A DNA stretch of 64,000 nt from Xenophilus aerolatus. GTDB lineage: Bacteria; Pseudomonadota; Gammaproteobacteria; Burkholderiales; Burkholderiaceae_C. The position numbers and the translations under genes were made by a program. Positions 45,632-56,434 of this stretch are shown one piece after another. How positions within the stretch are numbered: the first letter of the stretch is position 1; each line of letters begins with the position of its first letter. The stretch is taken from contig JASCNX010000006.1 of NCBI GenBank assembly GCA_029968055.1, positions 1 to 64,000 on the forward strand. Direction: 5' to 3'. The notes under the pieces are model-generated. The model saw only the letters and a program-made list of their open reading frames with translations, was not told the DNA's origin and made no database searches.

Positions 45632-45709
45632 GCCGCGTCAGCGGCGCCGGACCGGGAGACACCGCGGAACCGGCTTTGCCGGGCCGCTGGTGTTGCCCCC
45701 TTGAGGGGG
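45632..45709. repeat. cluster of short GC-rich palindromes between convergent genes
   Basis: Includes GCCGC-GTCA-GCGGC (45632-45645), a CCGGC-TTT-GCCGG stem in the middle, and CCCCCTTGAGGGGG (45696-45709). Reads as an extragenic repeat of the REP kind. No gene is supported here. Confidence 0.45.
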
Positions 45710-45753
45710 TATCGCATGGCCACACGCAGTGAGGCCATCCAAACGGGGGAGAG

Positions 45754-46080
45754 TCATGTACTCCAGACGATGTCCTTCTGCTCGCCGAGCGACTCCTTGA
45801 GCATGTGCAGCAGCGGCGTGGCGCGCTGGTGCAGGCCCACGTGCTGCGCCTCGGATTGGGCGTCGTGGTCCTCGGCGGCGTGCGCATCGTGGTTGTGCTT
45901 GCCGTTCTGGGCCTCGCGGGCAACGGCGGCCTCGAGCGCGGAAATCGCGCCGGACATCTGCTCGACCGTGATGACGCCGGCCGCCCCGGAGGTCTTGCCG
46001 ATGATGTCGAGCAGTTGCCGTGCGTTGGTTTCCAGCATGACGACGTCGGCGCTGGCCTGGGACTTGAAGCGATAGAGCAT
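45754..46080 (-). CDS. DUF1840 family protein
   Basis: 108 residues. The opening MLYRFKSQASADVVMLETNARQ and the following VITVEQMSGAISALEAAVARE fit DUF1840, a small family of unknown function found mainly in Burkholderiales. The C-terminal half is His/Asp-rich (KHNHDAHAAEDHDAQSEAQH) and could bind metal. AAGGGGA precedes the ATG. It follows cfa by 15 bases, so the two share a message. Confidence 0.85.
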   Translation of the reverse strand: MLYRFKSQASADVVMLETNARQLLDIIGKTSGAAGVITVEQMSGAISALEAAVAREAQNGKHNHDAHAAEDHDAQSEAQHVGLHQRATPLLHMLKESLGEQKDIVWST

Positions 46081-46095
46081 GGGCGATCCCCTTTC

Positions 46096-47358
46096 TTACT
46101 TGTAGATGTAGTCGCGGGCGAAAGGGTACACCGACTGGGCCCCGCGGATCGAGTGGGACGACACCGCGCCGTCGGGTCGGGCCGACAGCATCTGGTGCAG
46201 GGCGATCCAGCCCTGCTCGAAGCTCATGGCCGAGCCGGCCAGGTACAGGCGGTACGCGCGCAGGATGCGCTCGCCCTTTTCGGCGCCTGCCGTGCGTTCG
46301 AGCACGGCACGCGCCTCGTCCAGCCGCGCCTCCAGCGCATCGGACCAGGCCCACAGCGTGCGCGCATAGTGGGGCCGCAGGTTCTCCGTATCGACCATCT
46401 CCAGCCCGGCCGCCGCGGTGTCCGTGAGGATGCGCGTGACGTGCAGGATCTCGCCGCCGGGGAAGATGTACTTCTCGATGAAGTCGCCCATGCCGGCGCC
46501 CATCTGCTTGTGGTCGAGGTGGCCCGATGTGATGCCGTGCTGCAGGGTGAGGCCGCCCGGGCGCAGCAGCGCATGCACGTCGCGGAAGTACTCACCCATG
46601 TTCGCGCTGCCCACGTGCTCGAACATGCCGACCGACGAGATCTTGTCGAAGGGCTGGTCGGCCTTGAGTTCGCGATAGTCCATGAGCCTGACGCGCACCC
46701 GACCGGCGAGGCCTTTTTCTTCGATCAGCCGCGTCACGTGCGCATGCTGGTTCTTCGACAGCGTGATGCCGGTCGCGTCCACGCCGTAGTGCTCGGCAGC
46801 CCACAGCAGCAGGCCACCCCAGCCGGAGCCGATGTCGAGGTAGCGCTCGCCCGGCTGCAGCATGAGCTTCTTGCAGATGTGGTCGAGCTTGGCCTCCTGC
46901 GCACCGGCCAGGTCGAGCTCGGGCGTGCGGAAGTAGGCGCACGAATACACGCGGCGCGGATCGAGCCACAGGGCGTAGAAGTCGTCCGAGACGTCGTAGT
47001 GGAACTGGATCTGCTCGGCGTCCTTGCGCTGCGTGTGCGTGCCCCGCGACTTGGCGTTGCTCAAGAGGCGCGTCCACCAGCCGCTGTTGCTCTCGATGGG
47101 CTTGCCCGGCACGAGGGCGGCGGCGAGCGCCATCAGTTCGCGCATCGTGCCCTCGATGCCCACCCGGCCCTCGACGTAGTCCTCGCCGATGCCGCCCACC
47201 TGCTGGGCCGCCAGCTTGGCGAGGGAAGTCCAGGAGGAGAAGCTCAGCCGCACGCGCGCACCGGGCTGGTCGATGCGCCCGCCGCCGGGCAGCTGGATGG
47301 AGACGGGAACCGGAAGCGAGGCGAGTTGGGATTCGATCTTGGGGACCAGGCTCAACAT
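46096..47358 (-). CDS. cfa: cyclopropane-fatty-acyl-phospholipid synthase
   Basis: 420 residues. Adds a methylene bridge from S-adenosylmethionine to unsaturated acyl chains of membrane lipids. Methyltransferase motif I reads YLDIGSGWGGLLLWAAEHYG; the bicarbonate/substrate region FHYDVSDDFYALWLD and the catalytic segment SVGMFEHVG are present. It has no ribosome binding site, and a promoter (TTGCAA-N17-GAAAAT) ends 8 bases before the ATG, so the mRNA may be leaderless. It is divergent from the abm-like operon. Confidence 0.93.
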   Translation of the reverse strand: MLSLVPKIESQLASLPVPVSIQLPGGGRIDQPGARVRLSFSSWTSLAKLAAQQVGGIGEDYVEGRVGIEGTMRELMALAAALVPGKPIESNSGWWTRLLSNAKSRGTHTQRKDAEQIQFHYDVSDDFYALWLDPRRVYSCAYFRTPELDLAGAQEAKLDHICKKLMLQPGERYLDIGSGWGGLLLWAAEHYGVDATGITLSKNQHAHVTRLIEEKGLAGRVRVRLMDYRELKADQPFDKISSVGMFEHVGSANMGEYFRDVHALLRPGGLTLQHGITSGHLDHKQMGAGMGDFIEKYIFPGGEILHVTRILTDTAAAGLEMVDTENLRPHYARTLWAWSDALEARLDEARAVLERTAGAEKGERILRAYRLYLAGSAMSFEQGWIALHQMLSARPDGAVSSHSIRGAQSVYPFARDYIYK

Positions 47359-47366
47359 GGCAATGA

Positions 47367-47395
47367 ATTTTCACAACGGCATCGGCACGTTGCAA
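47367..47395 (-). promoter_or_regulatory. promoter of cfa
   Basis: Minus strand TTGCAA (47395-47390), 17-base spacer, GAAAAT (47372-47367). The predicted start falls within a base or two of the ATG at 47358, consistent with a leaderless message. Confidence 0.5.
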
Positions 47396-47489
47396 ATGGT
47401 GGCACAAGCCGCGCGACTTTGCAGGGAGCGAACGCGGCCGGCTCGCCAGCCGGGGCGACGCACCCCGCGCGCCAGCACGGGCCGGGCCC

Positions 47490-47519
47490 CATTGACAGTC
47501 AATGCTTGAAGCCTAAACT
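47490..47519 (+). promoter_or_regulatory. operator and promoter of the abm-like operon
   Basis: CATTGACAGTCAATG (47490-47504) is a perfect palindrome with 7-base arms. It contains TTGACA (47492-47497), and TAAACT (47514-47519) follows after 16 bases. The -10 ends 8 bases before the ATG at 47528. A MarR dimer bound here would cover the -35 box, so repression is expected; the operon carries its own MarR gene. Confidence 0.65.
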
Positions 47520-47527
47520 ATTGAGCC

Positions 47528-49894
47528 ATGAACAGCCCGACTTCTGCCATGAAACGCGTGCTCTGCATCGGCGGCGGGCCCGCCGGCCTGTACTTCGCGC
47601 TGTTGATGAAGGCGCGTCGGCCGGCGCTCGAGATCACGGTGGTGGAGCGCAACCGGCCTTTCGACACTTTCGGCTGGGGCGTGGTGCTGTCGGACCAGAC
47701 GCTGGACAACCTGCGCGAGGCCGACCCGCCGAGCGCCGCCGAGATCGGCCGCGACTTCCACCACTGGGACGACATCGAGGTCTTCTTCAAGGGCCGCAGC
47801 GTGCGCTCGGGCGGGCACGGCTTCTCGGGCATCGGCCGCAAGCGCCTGCTCAACATCCTGCAGGAGCGCTGCCTGGCCCTGGGCGTGCAACTCGTCTTCG
47901 AGCGCGACGTGGCCGACGACCAGGCGCTGGCCCGCGAGTACGGGGCCGACCTGGTGATCGCCAGCGACGGCCTGAACAGCCGCATCCGCCAGCGCTATGC
48001 CGAAGCCTTCGAGCCCGACGTCGACACCCGGCTGTGCCGCTTCGTGTGGCTGGGCACGAAGAAGCGCTTCGACGCCTTCACCTTCGCCTTCGAAAAGACG
48101 GAGCACGGCTGGTTCCAGGCGCATGCCTACCAGTTCGATGCCGACACCTCGACTTTCATCGTCGAGACGCCCGAGGACGTGTGGCGCGCGCACGGCCTCG
48201 ATCGCATGGAGCAGCCCGAGGCCGTGGCCTTCTGCGAGAAGCTCTTCGCGACATACCTCGATGGCAACGCCCTCATCAGCAACGCGGCGCACCTGCGCGG
48301 CTCGGCGATCTGGATCCGCTTTCCGCGCGTGGTGTGCGGCCGCTGGACGCACCGCATCGACGTCGACGGCCGGGCCGTGCCGGTCGTGCTGATGGGCGAC
48401 GCGGCGCACACGGCGCACTTCTCCATCGGCTCGGGCACCAAGCTCGCGCTGGAGGATGCGATCGACCTGGCGCGCGAATTCGAGCGTGATGAATCGATCG
48501 ACGAGGTGCTGCAGGCCTACGAGGCGCGACGCAGCGTCGAGGTGCTCAAGATCCAGAACGCCGCGCGCAACAGCACCGAGTGGTTCGAGAACGTGCAGCG
48601 CTACAGCGGCATGGAGATCGAGCAGTTCGCGTACTCGCTGCTCACGCGCAGCCAGCGCATCAGCCACGAGAACCTGCGCCTGCGCGACGCGGCCTGGCTC
48701 GATGGCTACGAGCAGTGGCTGGCCGGGGGCCGGGCACGCATGCCGATGCTGATGCCGCTCAAAGTCCGCGGGCTGACGCTGAAGAACCGCGTCGTCGTCT
48801 CGCCCATGGCCACCTACAGCGCCGTGGACGGCGTGCCGCAGGACTTCCATCTCGTGCACCTCGGTGCCCGCGCGCTGGGCGGGGCGGCCCTGGTCTTCGT
48901 CGAGATGACGAGCCCGACGCCCGAGGGCCGCATCACGCCCGGCTGCCCCGGCCTGTACAACGAGGCGCAGGCCTCGGCCTTCCGGCGCATCGTCGAATTC
49001 GTCCACACGCAGACCAGCGCACGCATCGGCCTGCAGTTGGGCCACAGTGGCCCGAAGGGCTCGACACGCGTGGGCTGGGAGGGCACGGACGAGCCGCTGC
49101 CCGAGGGCAACTGGCCGCTGATGGCCGCCAGCGCACTGGCCTACGGCGCGCACAACCAGGTGCCGGCCGCCATGACGCGCGCGCAGATGGAACTGCTGCG
49201 CGACCAGTTCGTCGCCTCCACGCGGCGGGCGGCCGAGTCGGGCTTCGACTGGCTGGAGCTGCACTGCGCGCATGGCTACCTGCTCGCGTCCTTCCTGAGC
49301 CCGCTGACCAACCAGCGCACCGACGAGTTCGGCGGCAGCCTGAAGAACCGCTGCCGCTACCCGCTCGAAGTCTTCGCCGCCATGCGCGCTGCCTGGCCGG
49401 CCGGGCGGCCGATGAGCGTGCGCATCTCGGCGCACGACTGGGCGCCGGGCGGCAACACGCCCGACGACGCCGTGGCCATGGCCCGCCTGTTCAAGGACGC
49501 GGGCTGCGACTTCATCGACGTGTCCTCGGGCCAGACCACGCGGGCCGCCCGCCCGGTGTACGGCCGCATGTACCAGACGCCCTTTGCCGACCGCATCCGC
49601 AACGAGGTGGGCATCGGGGCCATCGCCGTGGGCGCCATCACCGACGCCGACCAGGCCAACAGCATCATCGCGGCCGGCCGCGCCGACCTGTGCGCGGTGG
49701 CGCGGCCGCATCTGGCCGACCCGGCCTGGACGCTGCACCAGGCGGCGCAGCTGGAAAGCCACGACGTGGACTGGCCGGTGCAGTACCTGGCGGGTCGCGA
49801 CCAGATGGTCCGCGAGATCTCGAAGCAGAAGGCGGCCGCAGGGTCCGCGGGCAGTGCCCAGGCCGTGACGAAAAAGACAGCGAACGAGGAATAG
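47528..49894 (+). CDS. abmA: bifunctional aminobenzoyl-CoA (or salicylyl-CoA) monooxygenase/reductase
   Basis: 788 residues, two enzymes in one chain. The N-terminal ~390 residues are a flavoprotein monooxygenase (FAD motif [16 protein letters not shown], then [22 protein letters not shown]). From about residue 410 an old-yellow-enzyme domain follows ([34 protein letters not shown]). This fusion is characteristic of 2-aminobenzoyl-CoA monooxygenase/reductase from aerobic anthranilate metabolism, and also of salicylyl-CoA 5-hydroxylase. The downstream MarR, hydratase, dehydrogenase, ligase and Rid-type genes favour the aminobenzoyl-CoA role. It has no ribosome binding site; a -10 box ends 8 bases upstream. 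Confidence 0.88.
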   Translation: MNSPTSAMKRVLCIGGGPAGLYFALLMKARRPALEITVVERNRPFDTFGWGVVLSDQTLDNLREADPPSAAEIGRDFHHWDDIEVFFKGRSVRSGGHGFSGIGRKRLLNILQERCLALGVQLVFERDVADDQALAREYGADLVIASDGLNSRIRQRYAEAFEPDVDTRLCRFVWLGTKKRFDAFTFAFEKTEHGWFQAHAYQFDADTSTFIVETPEDVWRAHGLDRMEQPEAVAFCEKLFATYLDGNALISNAAHLRGSAIWIRFPRVVCGRWTHRIDVDGRAVPVVLMGDAAHTAHFSIGSGTKLALEDAIDLAREFERDESIDEVLQAYEARRSVEVLKIQNAARNSTEWFENVQRYSGMEIEQFAYSLLTRSQRISHENLRLRDAAWLDGYEQWLAGGRARMPMLMPLKVRGLTLKNRVVVSPMATYSAVDGVPQDFHLVHLGARALGGAALVFVEMTSPTPEGRITPGCPGLYNEAQASAFRRIVEFVHTQTSARIGLQLGHSGPKGSTRVGWEGTDEPLPEGNWPLMAASALAYGAHNQVPAAMTRAQMELLRDQFVASTRRAAESGFDWLELHCAHGYLLASFLSPLTNQRTDEFGGSLKNRCRYPLEVFAAMRAAWPAGRPMSVRISAHDWAPGGNTPDDAVAMARLFKDAGCDFIDVSSGQTTRAARPVYGRMYQTPFADRIRNEVGIGAIAVGAITDADQANSIIAAGRADLCAVARPHLADPAWTLHQAAQLESHDVDWPVQYLAGRDQMVREISKQKAAAGSAGSAQAVTKKTANEE

Positions 49895-49941
49895 ATGCGC
49901 CGCTTGCAAACCCCATCCCCTTGCCCAGGAGTGCGCCACTG

Positions 49942-50451
49942 ATGGACCTCGAAGCCCGCGCCCACAGCGAACACCCCGAAGCGCTGCGCCTGTGGCTGCG
50001 CCTGCTGACCTGCACGCAGCTGATCGAGAAGCAGGTGCGCGCCGGCCTGCGCGAGCGCTTCGACACCACGCTGCCGCGCTTCGACCTGATGTCGCAGCTC
50101 GAGCGTGCGCCCGATGGCATGAAGATGAGCGAGCTTTCGCGCCGGATGATGGTGACGGGTGGCAACGTCACCGGCATCACCGACCAGCTCGTGGCCGAAG
50201 GGCTGGTCGAGCGCGTGCAGGTCTCGGGCGACCGGCGCGCCTGGCGCGTTCGCCTGACCGTGCGCGGGCGCAAGGCCTTCCAGGACATGGCCCAGCAGCA
50301 CGAGGGCTGGATCGTCGACGCCTTTGCGGCGCTGAACGACAAGGAGATCGCCCAGCTCCACAAGCTGCTCGGCAAGGTGAAGGCCGATGTCCAGAGCCGC
50401 CACCAACCCGCATCCACCCCCGGCCAGCGAGCCACCCCGGAGACCGCATGA
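49942..50451 (+). CDS. MarR-family regulator inside the abm-like operon
   Basis: 169 residues. Winged helix with [20 protein letters not shown] and [20 protein letters not shown], then [16 protein letters not shown] in the wing. AGGAG precedes the ATG. Its last codons overlap the hydratase gene by 4 bases. The likely target is the palindrome at 47490-47504, with a CoA thioester as the inducer, as in BadR-like systems; that is inference. Confidence 0.88.
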   Translation: MDLEARAHSEHPEALRLWLRLLTCTQLIEKQVRAGLRERFDTTLPRFDLMSQLERAPDGMKMSELSRRMMVTGGNVTGITDQLVAEGLVERVQVSGDRRAWRVRLTVRGRKAFQDMAQQHEGWIVDAFAALNDKEIAQLHKLLGKVKADVQSRHQPASTPGQRATPETA

Positions 50452-51302
50452 AACACTACATCGGCGCAGGCAACCCCATGCGCGCGCAGTTCGAGGCCAA
50501 GGCGCCTTACGTGGCGAAGCACTTCGCCTGGCAGTTCGAAGATGGCGTGGGCACCGTCACGCTCGACCGGCCCGAGCGCAAGAACCCGCTGACCTTCGAC
50601 TCGTACGCCGAGTTGCGCGACCTGTTCCGTGCGCTCGTCTATGCGACGGATGTGAAGTCGATCGTGGTCACCGGCGCCGGCGGCAACTTCTGCTCGGGCG
50701 GCGACGTGCACGAGATCATCGGCCCGCTCACGCGGATGCGCATGCCCGAGCTGCTGGAGTTCACGCGCATGACGGGCGACCTCGTGAAGGCCATCCGCCA
50801 GTGCCCGCAGCCGATCGTCGGCGCGATCGACGGCGTGTGCGCCGGCGCGGGGGCGATGATCGCGCTGGCCTGCGACCTGCGCTACGGCACGCCGGCGACC
50901 AAGACCGCCTTCCTCTTCACCCGCGTGGGCCTGGCCGGCGCCGACATGGGCGCCTGCGCCCTGCTGCCGCGCGTGATCGGCCAGGGGCGTGCGTCGGAGT
51001 TGCTTTTCACGGGCCGCGCCATGAAGGCCGAGGAAGGCCTTGCGTGGGGCTTCTTCAACGCGCTGCACGAGAGCGGCGCGCTGCTCGACGCCGCCACCGC
51101 CGTGGCACGCGACCTGGCGCGCGGGCCCACGTTCGCCCACGGCATGACCAAGACCATGCTGTCGCAGGAGTGGGCCATGACGATCGAGCAGGCCATCGAG
51201 GCCGAAGCCCAGGCGCAGGCGATCTGCATGCAGACCGAGGACTTCCGGCGCGCCTACGAGGCCTTCTCGGCGAAGCGCCAGCCCGAGTTCGGCGGCGACT
51301 GA
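50448..51302 (+). CDS. enoyl-CoA hydratase/isomerase family protein
   Basis: 284 residues, crotonase fold. The oxyanion-hole loops are [17 protein letters not shown] (about 76-92) and [18 protein letters not shown] (about 124-141). The N terminus carries a ~25-residue extension before the core. The ATG overlaps the MarR stop by 4 bases. In aerobic aryl-CoA pathways such an enzyme hydrates or opens the ring after the monooxygenase/reductase step. Confidence 0.9.
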   Translation: MKHYIGAGNPMRAQFEAKAPYVAKHFAWQFEDGVGTVTLDRPERKNPLTFDSYAELRDLFRALVYATDVKSIVVTGAGGNFCSGGDVHEIIGPLTRMRMPELLEFTRMTGDLVKAIRQCPQPIVGAIDGVCAGAGAMIALACDLRYGTPATKTAFLFTRVGLAGADMGACALLPRVIGQGRASELLFTGRAMKAEEGLAWGFFNALHESGALLDAATAVARDLARGPTFAHGMTKTMLSQEWAMTIEQAIEAEAQAQAICMQTEDFRRAYEAFSAKRQPEFGGD

Positions 51303-51370
51303 GCCATGCGCGTCCTACCGGGCCGTGCCCGCACCTCGGACACCGTCACCTGCAGCACGGAGGTATTTCG

Positions 51371-52582
51371 ATGAGCTTCGTCCCCACGACGCTGGTGCCG
51401 CCCACGGCGCACCTCGCGCTGCCCTTCTTCGGTGAGGCGCACCGCACCCTGGCGCGCGAGCTGCTGCCCTGGGCCGCTGCACAGAGGGTCGACGAGCACG
51501 ACGACCGCGCCGCCTGCCGCGACTGGGTCCAGCGCCTGGGCGCGGGCGGCTGGCTGCGCTACTGCGTGCCCTCGGCCGCAGGCGGCGCGCTGGAGCGTCT
51601 CGACTCGCGTGCCCTGGTGCTGCTGCGCGAGACGTTGGCCTTCCACTCGCCGCTCGCCGACTTCGCCTTCGCGATGCAGGGCCTGGGCAGCGGGGCGATC
51701 ACGCTGGCCGGCACGCCCGAGCAGCAGGCACGCTACCTGCGCGCGGTGGCGAGCGGCGAGAAGATCGCGGCCTTCGCGTTGAGCGAGCCGCAGGCGGGCT
51801 CCGACGTGGCGGCGATGGCGCTGCGCGCACAGCCCACGGCCGAAGGCTGGCAGCTCGATGGCGAGAAGACCTGGATCAGCAACGGCGGCTTGGCCGACTT
51901 CTACTGCGTGTTCGCCAAGACCGAGCCCGACGCCGGCGCGCGCGGCATCACGGCCTTCATCGTCGACGCGCAGGCACCCGGACTCGACACCTCGGCCCAC
52001 ATCGCGCTGATGGCGCCGCATCCGCTGGCCACCCTGCGCTTCGAGCGCTGCGCACTGCCGGCCGACGCCCAACTGGGCGAGCGCAATGGCGGCTTCAAGC
52101 TGGCGATGCGCACGCTCGACATCTTTCGCGCCTCGGTGGCCGGCGCGGCCCTGGGCATGGCCCGGCGCGCGCTGGCCGAGGCGGTGGCGCATGCGCAGTC
52201 GCGCCGCATGTTCGGCCAGACGCTGGCCGACTTCCAGCTCACGCAGGCCAAGCTGGGCGAGATGGCCGCACTGGTGGACGCCGGCGCCCTGCTGACCTAC
52301 CGCGCGGCCTGGCTGCGCGACGATGCGGAGGCGCGCGGTGATGTGTCCGCTGCGGCAGCCTCGATTTCCACGGCCGCTGCGATGGCCAAGATGACGGCCA
52401 CGGAAAACGCGCAGCGCGTGATCGACATGGCGCTGCAACTGCACGGCGGCCTGGGCGTGAAGGTCGGCACCAAGATCGAGTCGCTGTACCGCGACATCCG
52501 CTCGCTGCGCATCTACGAAGGCGCCACCGAGGTGCAGCAGCTCATCATCGGCAAGGCCGTGTTGAAAGGGACTGCGGCATGA
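51371..52582 (+). CDS. acyl-CoA dehydrogenase
   Basis: 403 residues. FAD/substrate motifs: [36 protein letters not shown], and the C-terminal [34 protein letters not shown] helix bundle that carries the catalytic base region (YEGATE). GGAGG lies 10 bases before the ATG. The TGA overlaps the ligase ATG by 4 bases. It presumably oxidises a ring-derived CoA ester to an unsaturated product. Confidence 0.92.
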   Translation: MSFVPTTLVPPTAHLALPFFGEAHRTLARELLPWAAAQRVDEHDDRAACRDWVQRLGAGGWLRYCVPSAAGGALERLDSRALVLLRETLAFHSPLADFAFAMQGLGSGAITLAGTPEQQARYLRAVASGEKIAAFALSEPQAGSDVAAMALRAQPTAEGWQLDGEKTWISNGGLADFYCVFAKTEPDAGARGITAFIVDAQAPGLDTSAHIALMAPHPLATLRFERCALPADAQLGERNGGFKLAMRTLDIFRASVAGAALGMARRALAEAVAHAQSRRMFGQTLADFQLTQAKLGEMAALVDAGALLTYRAAWLRDDAEARGDVSAAAASISTAAAMAKMTATENAQRVIDMALQLHGGLGVKVGTKIESLYRDIRSLRIYEGATEVQQLIIGKAVLKGTAA

Positions 52583-54228
52583 CCCACCCGAGCGCACAGA
52601 CCGACCGCTTCGTGCACGACCGGCTGCCGCCGCCGGAGCAATTGCCGATCTTCCGCTACGACCTGCCCGAGCTGCAGCTGCCCGATCAGCTCAACCTGGT
52701 GGAGGAGCTGCTGGACAAGGCGGTGAGCGACAAGGGCTGGGGCGACCGCCCGATGCTGCGCGAGGCGGACCGCACCTGGACGTATCGCGAGGCCGCGGCC
52801 GAGGTCAGCCGTATCGCCCAGGTGCTGACGGGCGAGCTGGGCCTGGTGCCCGGCAACCGCGTGCTGCTGCGCGGGGGCAACTCGGCATCGATGGCGCTGG
52901 CCTGGCTGGCCGTGGTGAAGGCCGGGCTGATCGCGGTCGCGACCATGCCGCTGCTGCGTGCCAAGGAACTGGGCGACATCATCGAGAAGTCGCGGCCCAC
53001 GGTTGCACTGTGCGATGCGCGGCTGCTGGACGAACTGCTGGCCGCGCAGAAGGCGCAGCCGGTGCTGGCACGCGTGATCGCCTTCCATGCGCCCGAGGCG
53101 GCCGATTCGCTGGAGGCGATGGCACGCGGCAAGCCCGAACACGTGCCTGCCTGCCCGACCGCGGCGGACGACATCGCGCTGCTGGCCTTCACCTCGGGCA
53201 CCACGGGCAAGCCCAAGGCGCCGGTGACCACGCACCGCGACGTGCTCGCGATGTGCCAGACCTGGCCGCGCCACATCCTCAAGGCGACGCCCGAGGACAT
53301 CGTCATCGGCTCCCCGCCGCTGGCCTTCACCTTCGGGTTGGGCGGCCTGCTGATCTTCCCGATGTGGGCGGGGGCGTCGGTCTACTTCCACGACCGGGGC
53401 TACACACCCGAATCGATGGTGCAGGCGATCCGCGAGGTGGGGGCCACGATCAGCTACACGGCGCCGACCTTCTACCGCCAGATGGCGCCGATCGCACAGC
53501 GCCTGGGCGTGCCCAGCCTGCGCATCAGCGTGAGCGCCGGCGAGGCATTGCCCGACGCGACGCGGCAGCTGTGGAAGGAGGCGACGGGCATCGAGATGCT
53601 CGACGGCATCGGCGGCACCGAGGTGTTCCACATCTACATCTCGGCGGCGGGTAACGAGGTGCGCCGCGGCGCAGTGGGCAAGGCCGTGCCGGGGTTCACC
53701 GCACGCGTGGTCGACGACGCAGGCCGAGAGGTGCCACGCGGCACGGTCGGCAAGCTCGCGATCATCGGGCCCGTCGGCTGCCGCTACCTGGACGATGCGC
53801 GGCAAGCCAGCTACGTGAAGGAGGGTTGGAACTACCCCGGCGACGCCTTCGTGCAGGACGCCGACGGCTACTTCTTCTACCAGTCACGCGCCGACGACAT
53901 GATCATCAGCGCTGGCTACAACATCGGCGGCCCCGAGGTGGAGGACGCACTGCTGCAACACCCCGCCGTGGCCGAGTGCGCCGTCATCGGCAAGCCCGAC
54001 GACGAGCGCGGCATGGTCGTGAAGGCGTTCTGCGTGCTCAAGCCGGGACACGTGGGCGACGAGGCGCTGGTGAAGGCGCTCCAGGACCATGTCAAGGCCA
54101 CCATCGCGCCCTACAAGTACCCGCGGGAGGTGAGCTTCGTGGCAGCGCTCCCGCGCACCGAAACCGGCAAGCTGCAACGCTTCAAGCTGCGCCAGCTCGG
54201 CGACATCCCGACGACGACGACACCATGA
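52579..54228 (+). CDS. abmG: 2-aminobenzoate/benzoate-CoA ligase
   Basis: 549 residues of the aryl-CoA ligase group. AMP-binding signature [19 protein letters not shown] near residues 200-220, then the [17 protein letters not shown] region typical of benzoate-type ligases, [13 protein letters not shown], and the hinge [25 protein letters not shown]. It makes the CoA thioester used by the monooxygenase/reductase at the head of the operon. Choice among anthranilate, benzoate and salicylate rests on context. Start overlaps the acyl-CoA dehydrogenase stop (ATGA). Confidence 0.88.
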   Translation: MTHPSAQTDRFVHDRLPPPEQLPIFRYDLPELQLPDQLNLVEELLDKAVSDKGWGDRPMLREADRTWTYREAAAEVSRIAQVLTGELGLVPGNRVLLRGGNSASMALAWLAVVKAGLIAVATMPLLRAKELGDIIEKSRPTVALCDARLLDELLAAQKAQPVLARVIAFHAPEAADSLEAMARGKPEHVPACPTAADDIALLAFTSGTTGKPKAPVTTHRDVLAMCQTWPRHILKATPEDIVIGSPPLAFTFGLGGLLIFPMWAGASVYFHDRGYTPESMVQAIREVGATISYTAPTFYRQMAPIAQRLGVPSLRISVSAGEALPDATRQLWKEATGIEMLDGIGGTEVFHIYISAAGNEVRRGAVGKAVPGFTARVVDDAGREVPRGTVGKLAIIGPVGCRYLDDARQASYVKEGWNYPGDAFVQDADGYFFYQSRADDMIISAGYNIGGPEVEDALLQHPAVAECAVIGKPDDERGMVVKAFCVLKPGHVGDEALVKALQDHVKATIAPYKYPREVSFVAALPRTETGKLQRFKLRQLGDIPTTTTP

Positions 54229-54620
54229 ATCGACTTCTCCAACCGCCCGGCTGGGCGACCCCCAAGGGCTATGCCAACGGCGTGGCCGCCCGCGGCACGA
54301 TGATCTTCGTCGGCGGGCAGATCGGCTGGAACGCCGAGCAGCAGTTCGAAACCGACGACTTCATTGCGCAGACCGCCCAGGCGCTGCGCAACATCGCGGC
54401 AGTGCTGAAGGAAGGCGGCGCCGGCCCCGAGCACATGGTGCGCATGACCTGGTACGTGACGGACCGCGACGAGTACGTGCGGCGCCTGTCGGAGCTGGGG
54501 CCGGTGTACCGCGAGGTGATGGGGCGCAACTTTCCGGCCATGACCTGCGTGCAGGTGGCTGCACTGGTCGAGACGCGCGCCAAGATCGAGATCGAGGTGA
54601 CGGCGGTGGTGCCGGACTGA
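54225..54620 (+). CDS. Rid-family (YjgF) protein lacking the RidA catalytic Arg
   Basis: 131 residues, the usual Rid length, with the FVGGQIGWNAEQQF and CVQVAALVETRAKIEIEVTAV segments. In E. coli RidA the segment FPARSCVEV holds Arg105, needed for enamine/imine hydrolysis; here it reads FPAMTCVQV, so Met106 replaces it. The trailing Glu (KIEIE) is kept. It overlaps the ligase gene by 4 bases and ends the operon. A role on an enamine made from the amino ring is attractive, but the missing Arg means a different mechanism or role. Confidence 0.88.
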   Translation: MNRLLQPPGWATPKGYANGVAARGTMIFVGGQIGWNAEQQFETDDFIAQTAQALRNIAAVLKEGGAGPEHMVRMTWYVTDRDEYVRRLSELGPVYREVMGRNFPAMTCVQVAALVETRAKIEIEVTAVVPD

Positions 54621-54718
54621 CCGCGTGCGCGACGCGGGCACCGATGCTTGCGCAGTGTGTTCTCCGCCGGCCGCCACGCAGCGTGGCGGATCACGAAACG
54701 GACGAATCGGACAAAAGA

Positions 54719-54742
54719 AAAGGCCCTCTTTCGAGGGCCTTT
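54719..54742 (-). terminator. terminator of the spc/alpha operon and initiator tRNA
   Basis: On the minus strand a perfect 10-base stem AAAGGCCCTC / GAGGGCCTTT closes a GAAA loop, followed by TCTTTT. It begins 15 bases after the tRNA 3' end. Confidence 0.9.
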
Positions 54743-54756
54743 GAACTTCTGGGATT

Positions 54757-54833
<77 letters not shown>

Positions 54834-54852
54834 TCAGAAGAGAAAGTATAGC

Positions 54853-55251
54853 TTATTCCGCGTCGCTTTGCTCGTCGGCGGCGTCGGAAATTTCCGGGCG
54901 ATCGACCAGCTCGACGAGGGCCATGGGCGCGTTGTCGCCGACGCGGAAACCCATCTTCAGAATGCGGGTGTAGCCGCCCGGGCGCGTCTGGTAACGCGGG
55001 CCCAGTTCGTTGAACAGCTTCACGACGCTGTCGCGGTCGCGCAGGCGGTCGAAGGCCAGGCGCTTGTTGGCGACGGTGGGGTTCTTGGCCAGCGTGATCA
55101 TCGGCTCGACGACGCGGCGCAGTTCCTTGGCCTTGGGGACCGTGGTCTTGATGGCCTCGTGCTCGATGAGCGAGTTCATCATGTTGCGCAGCATCGCGAG
55201 GCGGTGCGAGCTGGTGCGGTTGAGTTTGCGGAGTCCGAGTCCGTGACGCAT
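54853..55251 (-). CDS. rplQ: 50S ribosomal protein L17
   Basis: 132 residues; [20 protein letters not shown] opening and the [12 protein letters not shown] segment are canonical. Last protein gene of the alpha part of the operon, 57 bases after rpoA. It has an acidic tail ([10 protein letters not shown]). A TATACT word lies just after its stop (54850-54845) and could start the tRNA that follows. Confidence 0.97.
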   Translation of the reverse strand: MRHGLGLRKLNRTSSHRLAMLRNMMNSLIEHEAIKTTVPKAKELRRVVEPMITLAKNPTVANKRLAFDRLRDRDSVVKLFNELGPRYQTRPGGYTRILKMGFRVGDNAPMALVELVDRPEISDAADEQSDAE

Positions 55252-55308
55252 GGTGATTCCTTTGACTTTGTTGTCGGGGCAGCCGTATCAGGTACTGCCC
55301 CGTGCGGT

Positions 55309-56298
55309 TTAACGCTTGTCGAGGCCGGCGGGCGGCCAGCTTTCGAGCTTCATGCCCAAGGTCAGGCCGCGCGAGGCGAGCACTTCCTTGATTTCGTTGA
55401 GCGACTTGCGACCCAGGTTCGGGGTCTTCAGCAGCTCGTTCTCGGTGCGCTGGATCAGGTCACCGATGTAGTAGATGTTTTCGGCCTTCAGGCAGTTCGC
55501 CGAACGCACGGTGAGCTCGAGCTCGTCCACGGGGCGCAGCAGGATCGGGTCGAACTGCTGGGCGCTGCGCGGTGCGGGTGCATCGAACGCGGCGAGTTCG
55601 CCACCCTCGAGCTGCGCGAACACGGCGAGCTGCTCGACCAGGATCTTCGCCGAGGCGCGCACGGCGTCTTCGGCGCTGATGGCCCCGTTGGTCTCGATCT
55701 CGACCAGCAGCTTGTCCAGGTCGGTGCGCTGCTCGACGCGAGCGCTCTCGACCGTGTAGCTCACACGCTTGACGGGCGAGAACGAGGCGTCGAGGACGAT
55801 CCGGCCGATCGACTTGGTCGGCTCGTCGGCGTAGCGGCGCATCGTGCCCGGCACGTAACCGCGGCCCTTCTCGACCTTGATCTGCATGTCGAGCTTGCCG
55901 CCTTGCGACAGGTGCGCGATGACGTGCTCGGGGTTGATGATCTCGACGTCGTGCGGCGTCTGGATGTCGGCGGCCGTGACCGGGCCTTCGCCATCCTTGC
56001 GCAGCGACAGCGTGACTTCGTCACGGTTGTGCAGCTTGAACACCACGCCCTTGAGGTTGAGCAGGATGTTGACGACGTCTTCCTGCACGCCGTCGATGGA
56101 GGAGTACTCGTGGAGCACGCCGGCGATCGTGACTTCGGTCGCTGCATAGCCGACCATCGACGACAGCAGGACGCGGCGCAGTGCGTTGCCGAGCGTGTGG
56201 CCGTAGCCGCGCTCGAAGGGCTCGAGCGTGACCTTCGCCTTGTTGGCAGCCAGTTGCTCGACCTGAATGGTCTTGGGTTTCAGCAGGGTGGTTTGCAT
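55309..56298 (-). CDS. rpoA: DNA-directed RNA polymerase alpha subunit
   Basis: 329 residues, normal length. N-terminal assembly domain with [21 protein letters not shown] (about 28-48) and the C-terminal domain with [20 protein letters not shown] and [21 protein letters not shown] that contacts UP elements and activators. Complete and typical. Confidence 0.98.
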   Translation of the reverse strand: MQTTLLKPKTIQVEQLAANKAKVTLEPFERGYGHTLGNALRRVLLSSMVGYAATEVTIAGVLHEYSSIDGVQEDVVNILLNLKGVVFKLHNRDEVTLSLRKDGEGPVTAADIQTPHDVEIINPEHVIAHLSQGGKLDMQIKVEKGRGYVPGTMRRYADEPTKSIGRIVLDASFSPVKRVSYTVESARVEQRTDLDKLLVEIETNGAISAEDAVRASAKILVEQLAVFAQLEGGELAAFDAPAPRSAQQFDPILLRPVDELELTVRSANCLKAENIYYIGDLIQRTENELLKTPNLGRKSLNEIKEVLASRGLTLGMKLESWPPAGLDKR

Positions 56299-56434
56299 GC
56301 AGACTTCCTCTCAATACCCCCGGCTCGTTACACCGGTAAGGCTGGTGAAGCGCCCGCCCTGGATGCCTCCAGGGGGGAACAAAAACTTCAAGGACGAGGC
56401 AGCGCAGCCGCCCCGTTTTTCCTTCGGCACTCGC

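Noticed and set aside
47528-49894. Calling the fusion protein simply salicylyl-CoA 5-hydroxylase
   Set aside because: The same fusion architecture serves aminobenzoyl-CoA; the aryl-CoA ligase and Rid-type gene in the operon favour the amino substrate. Left as an alternative.
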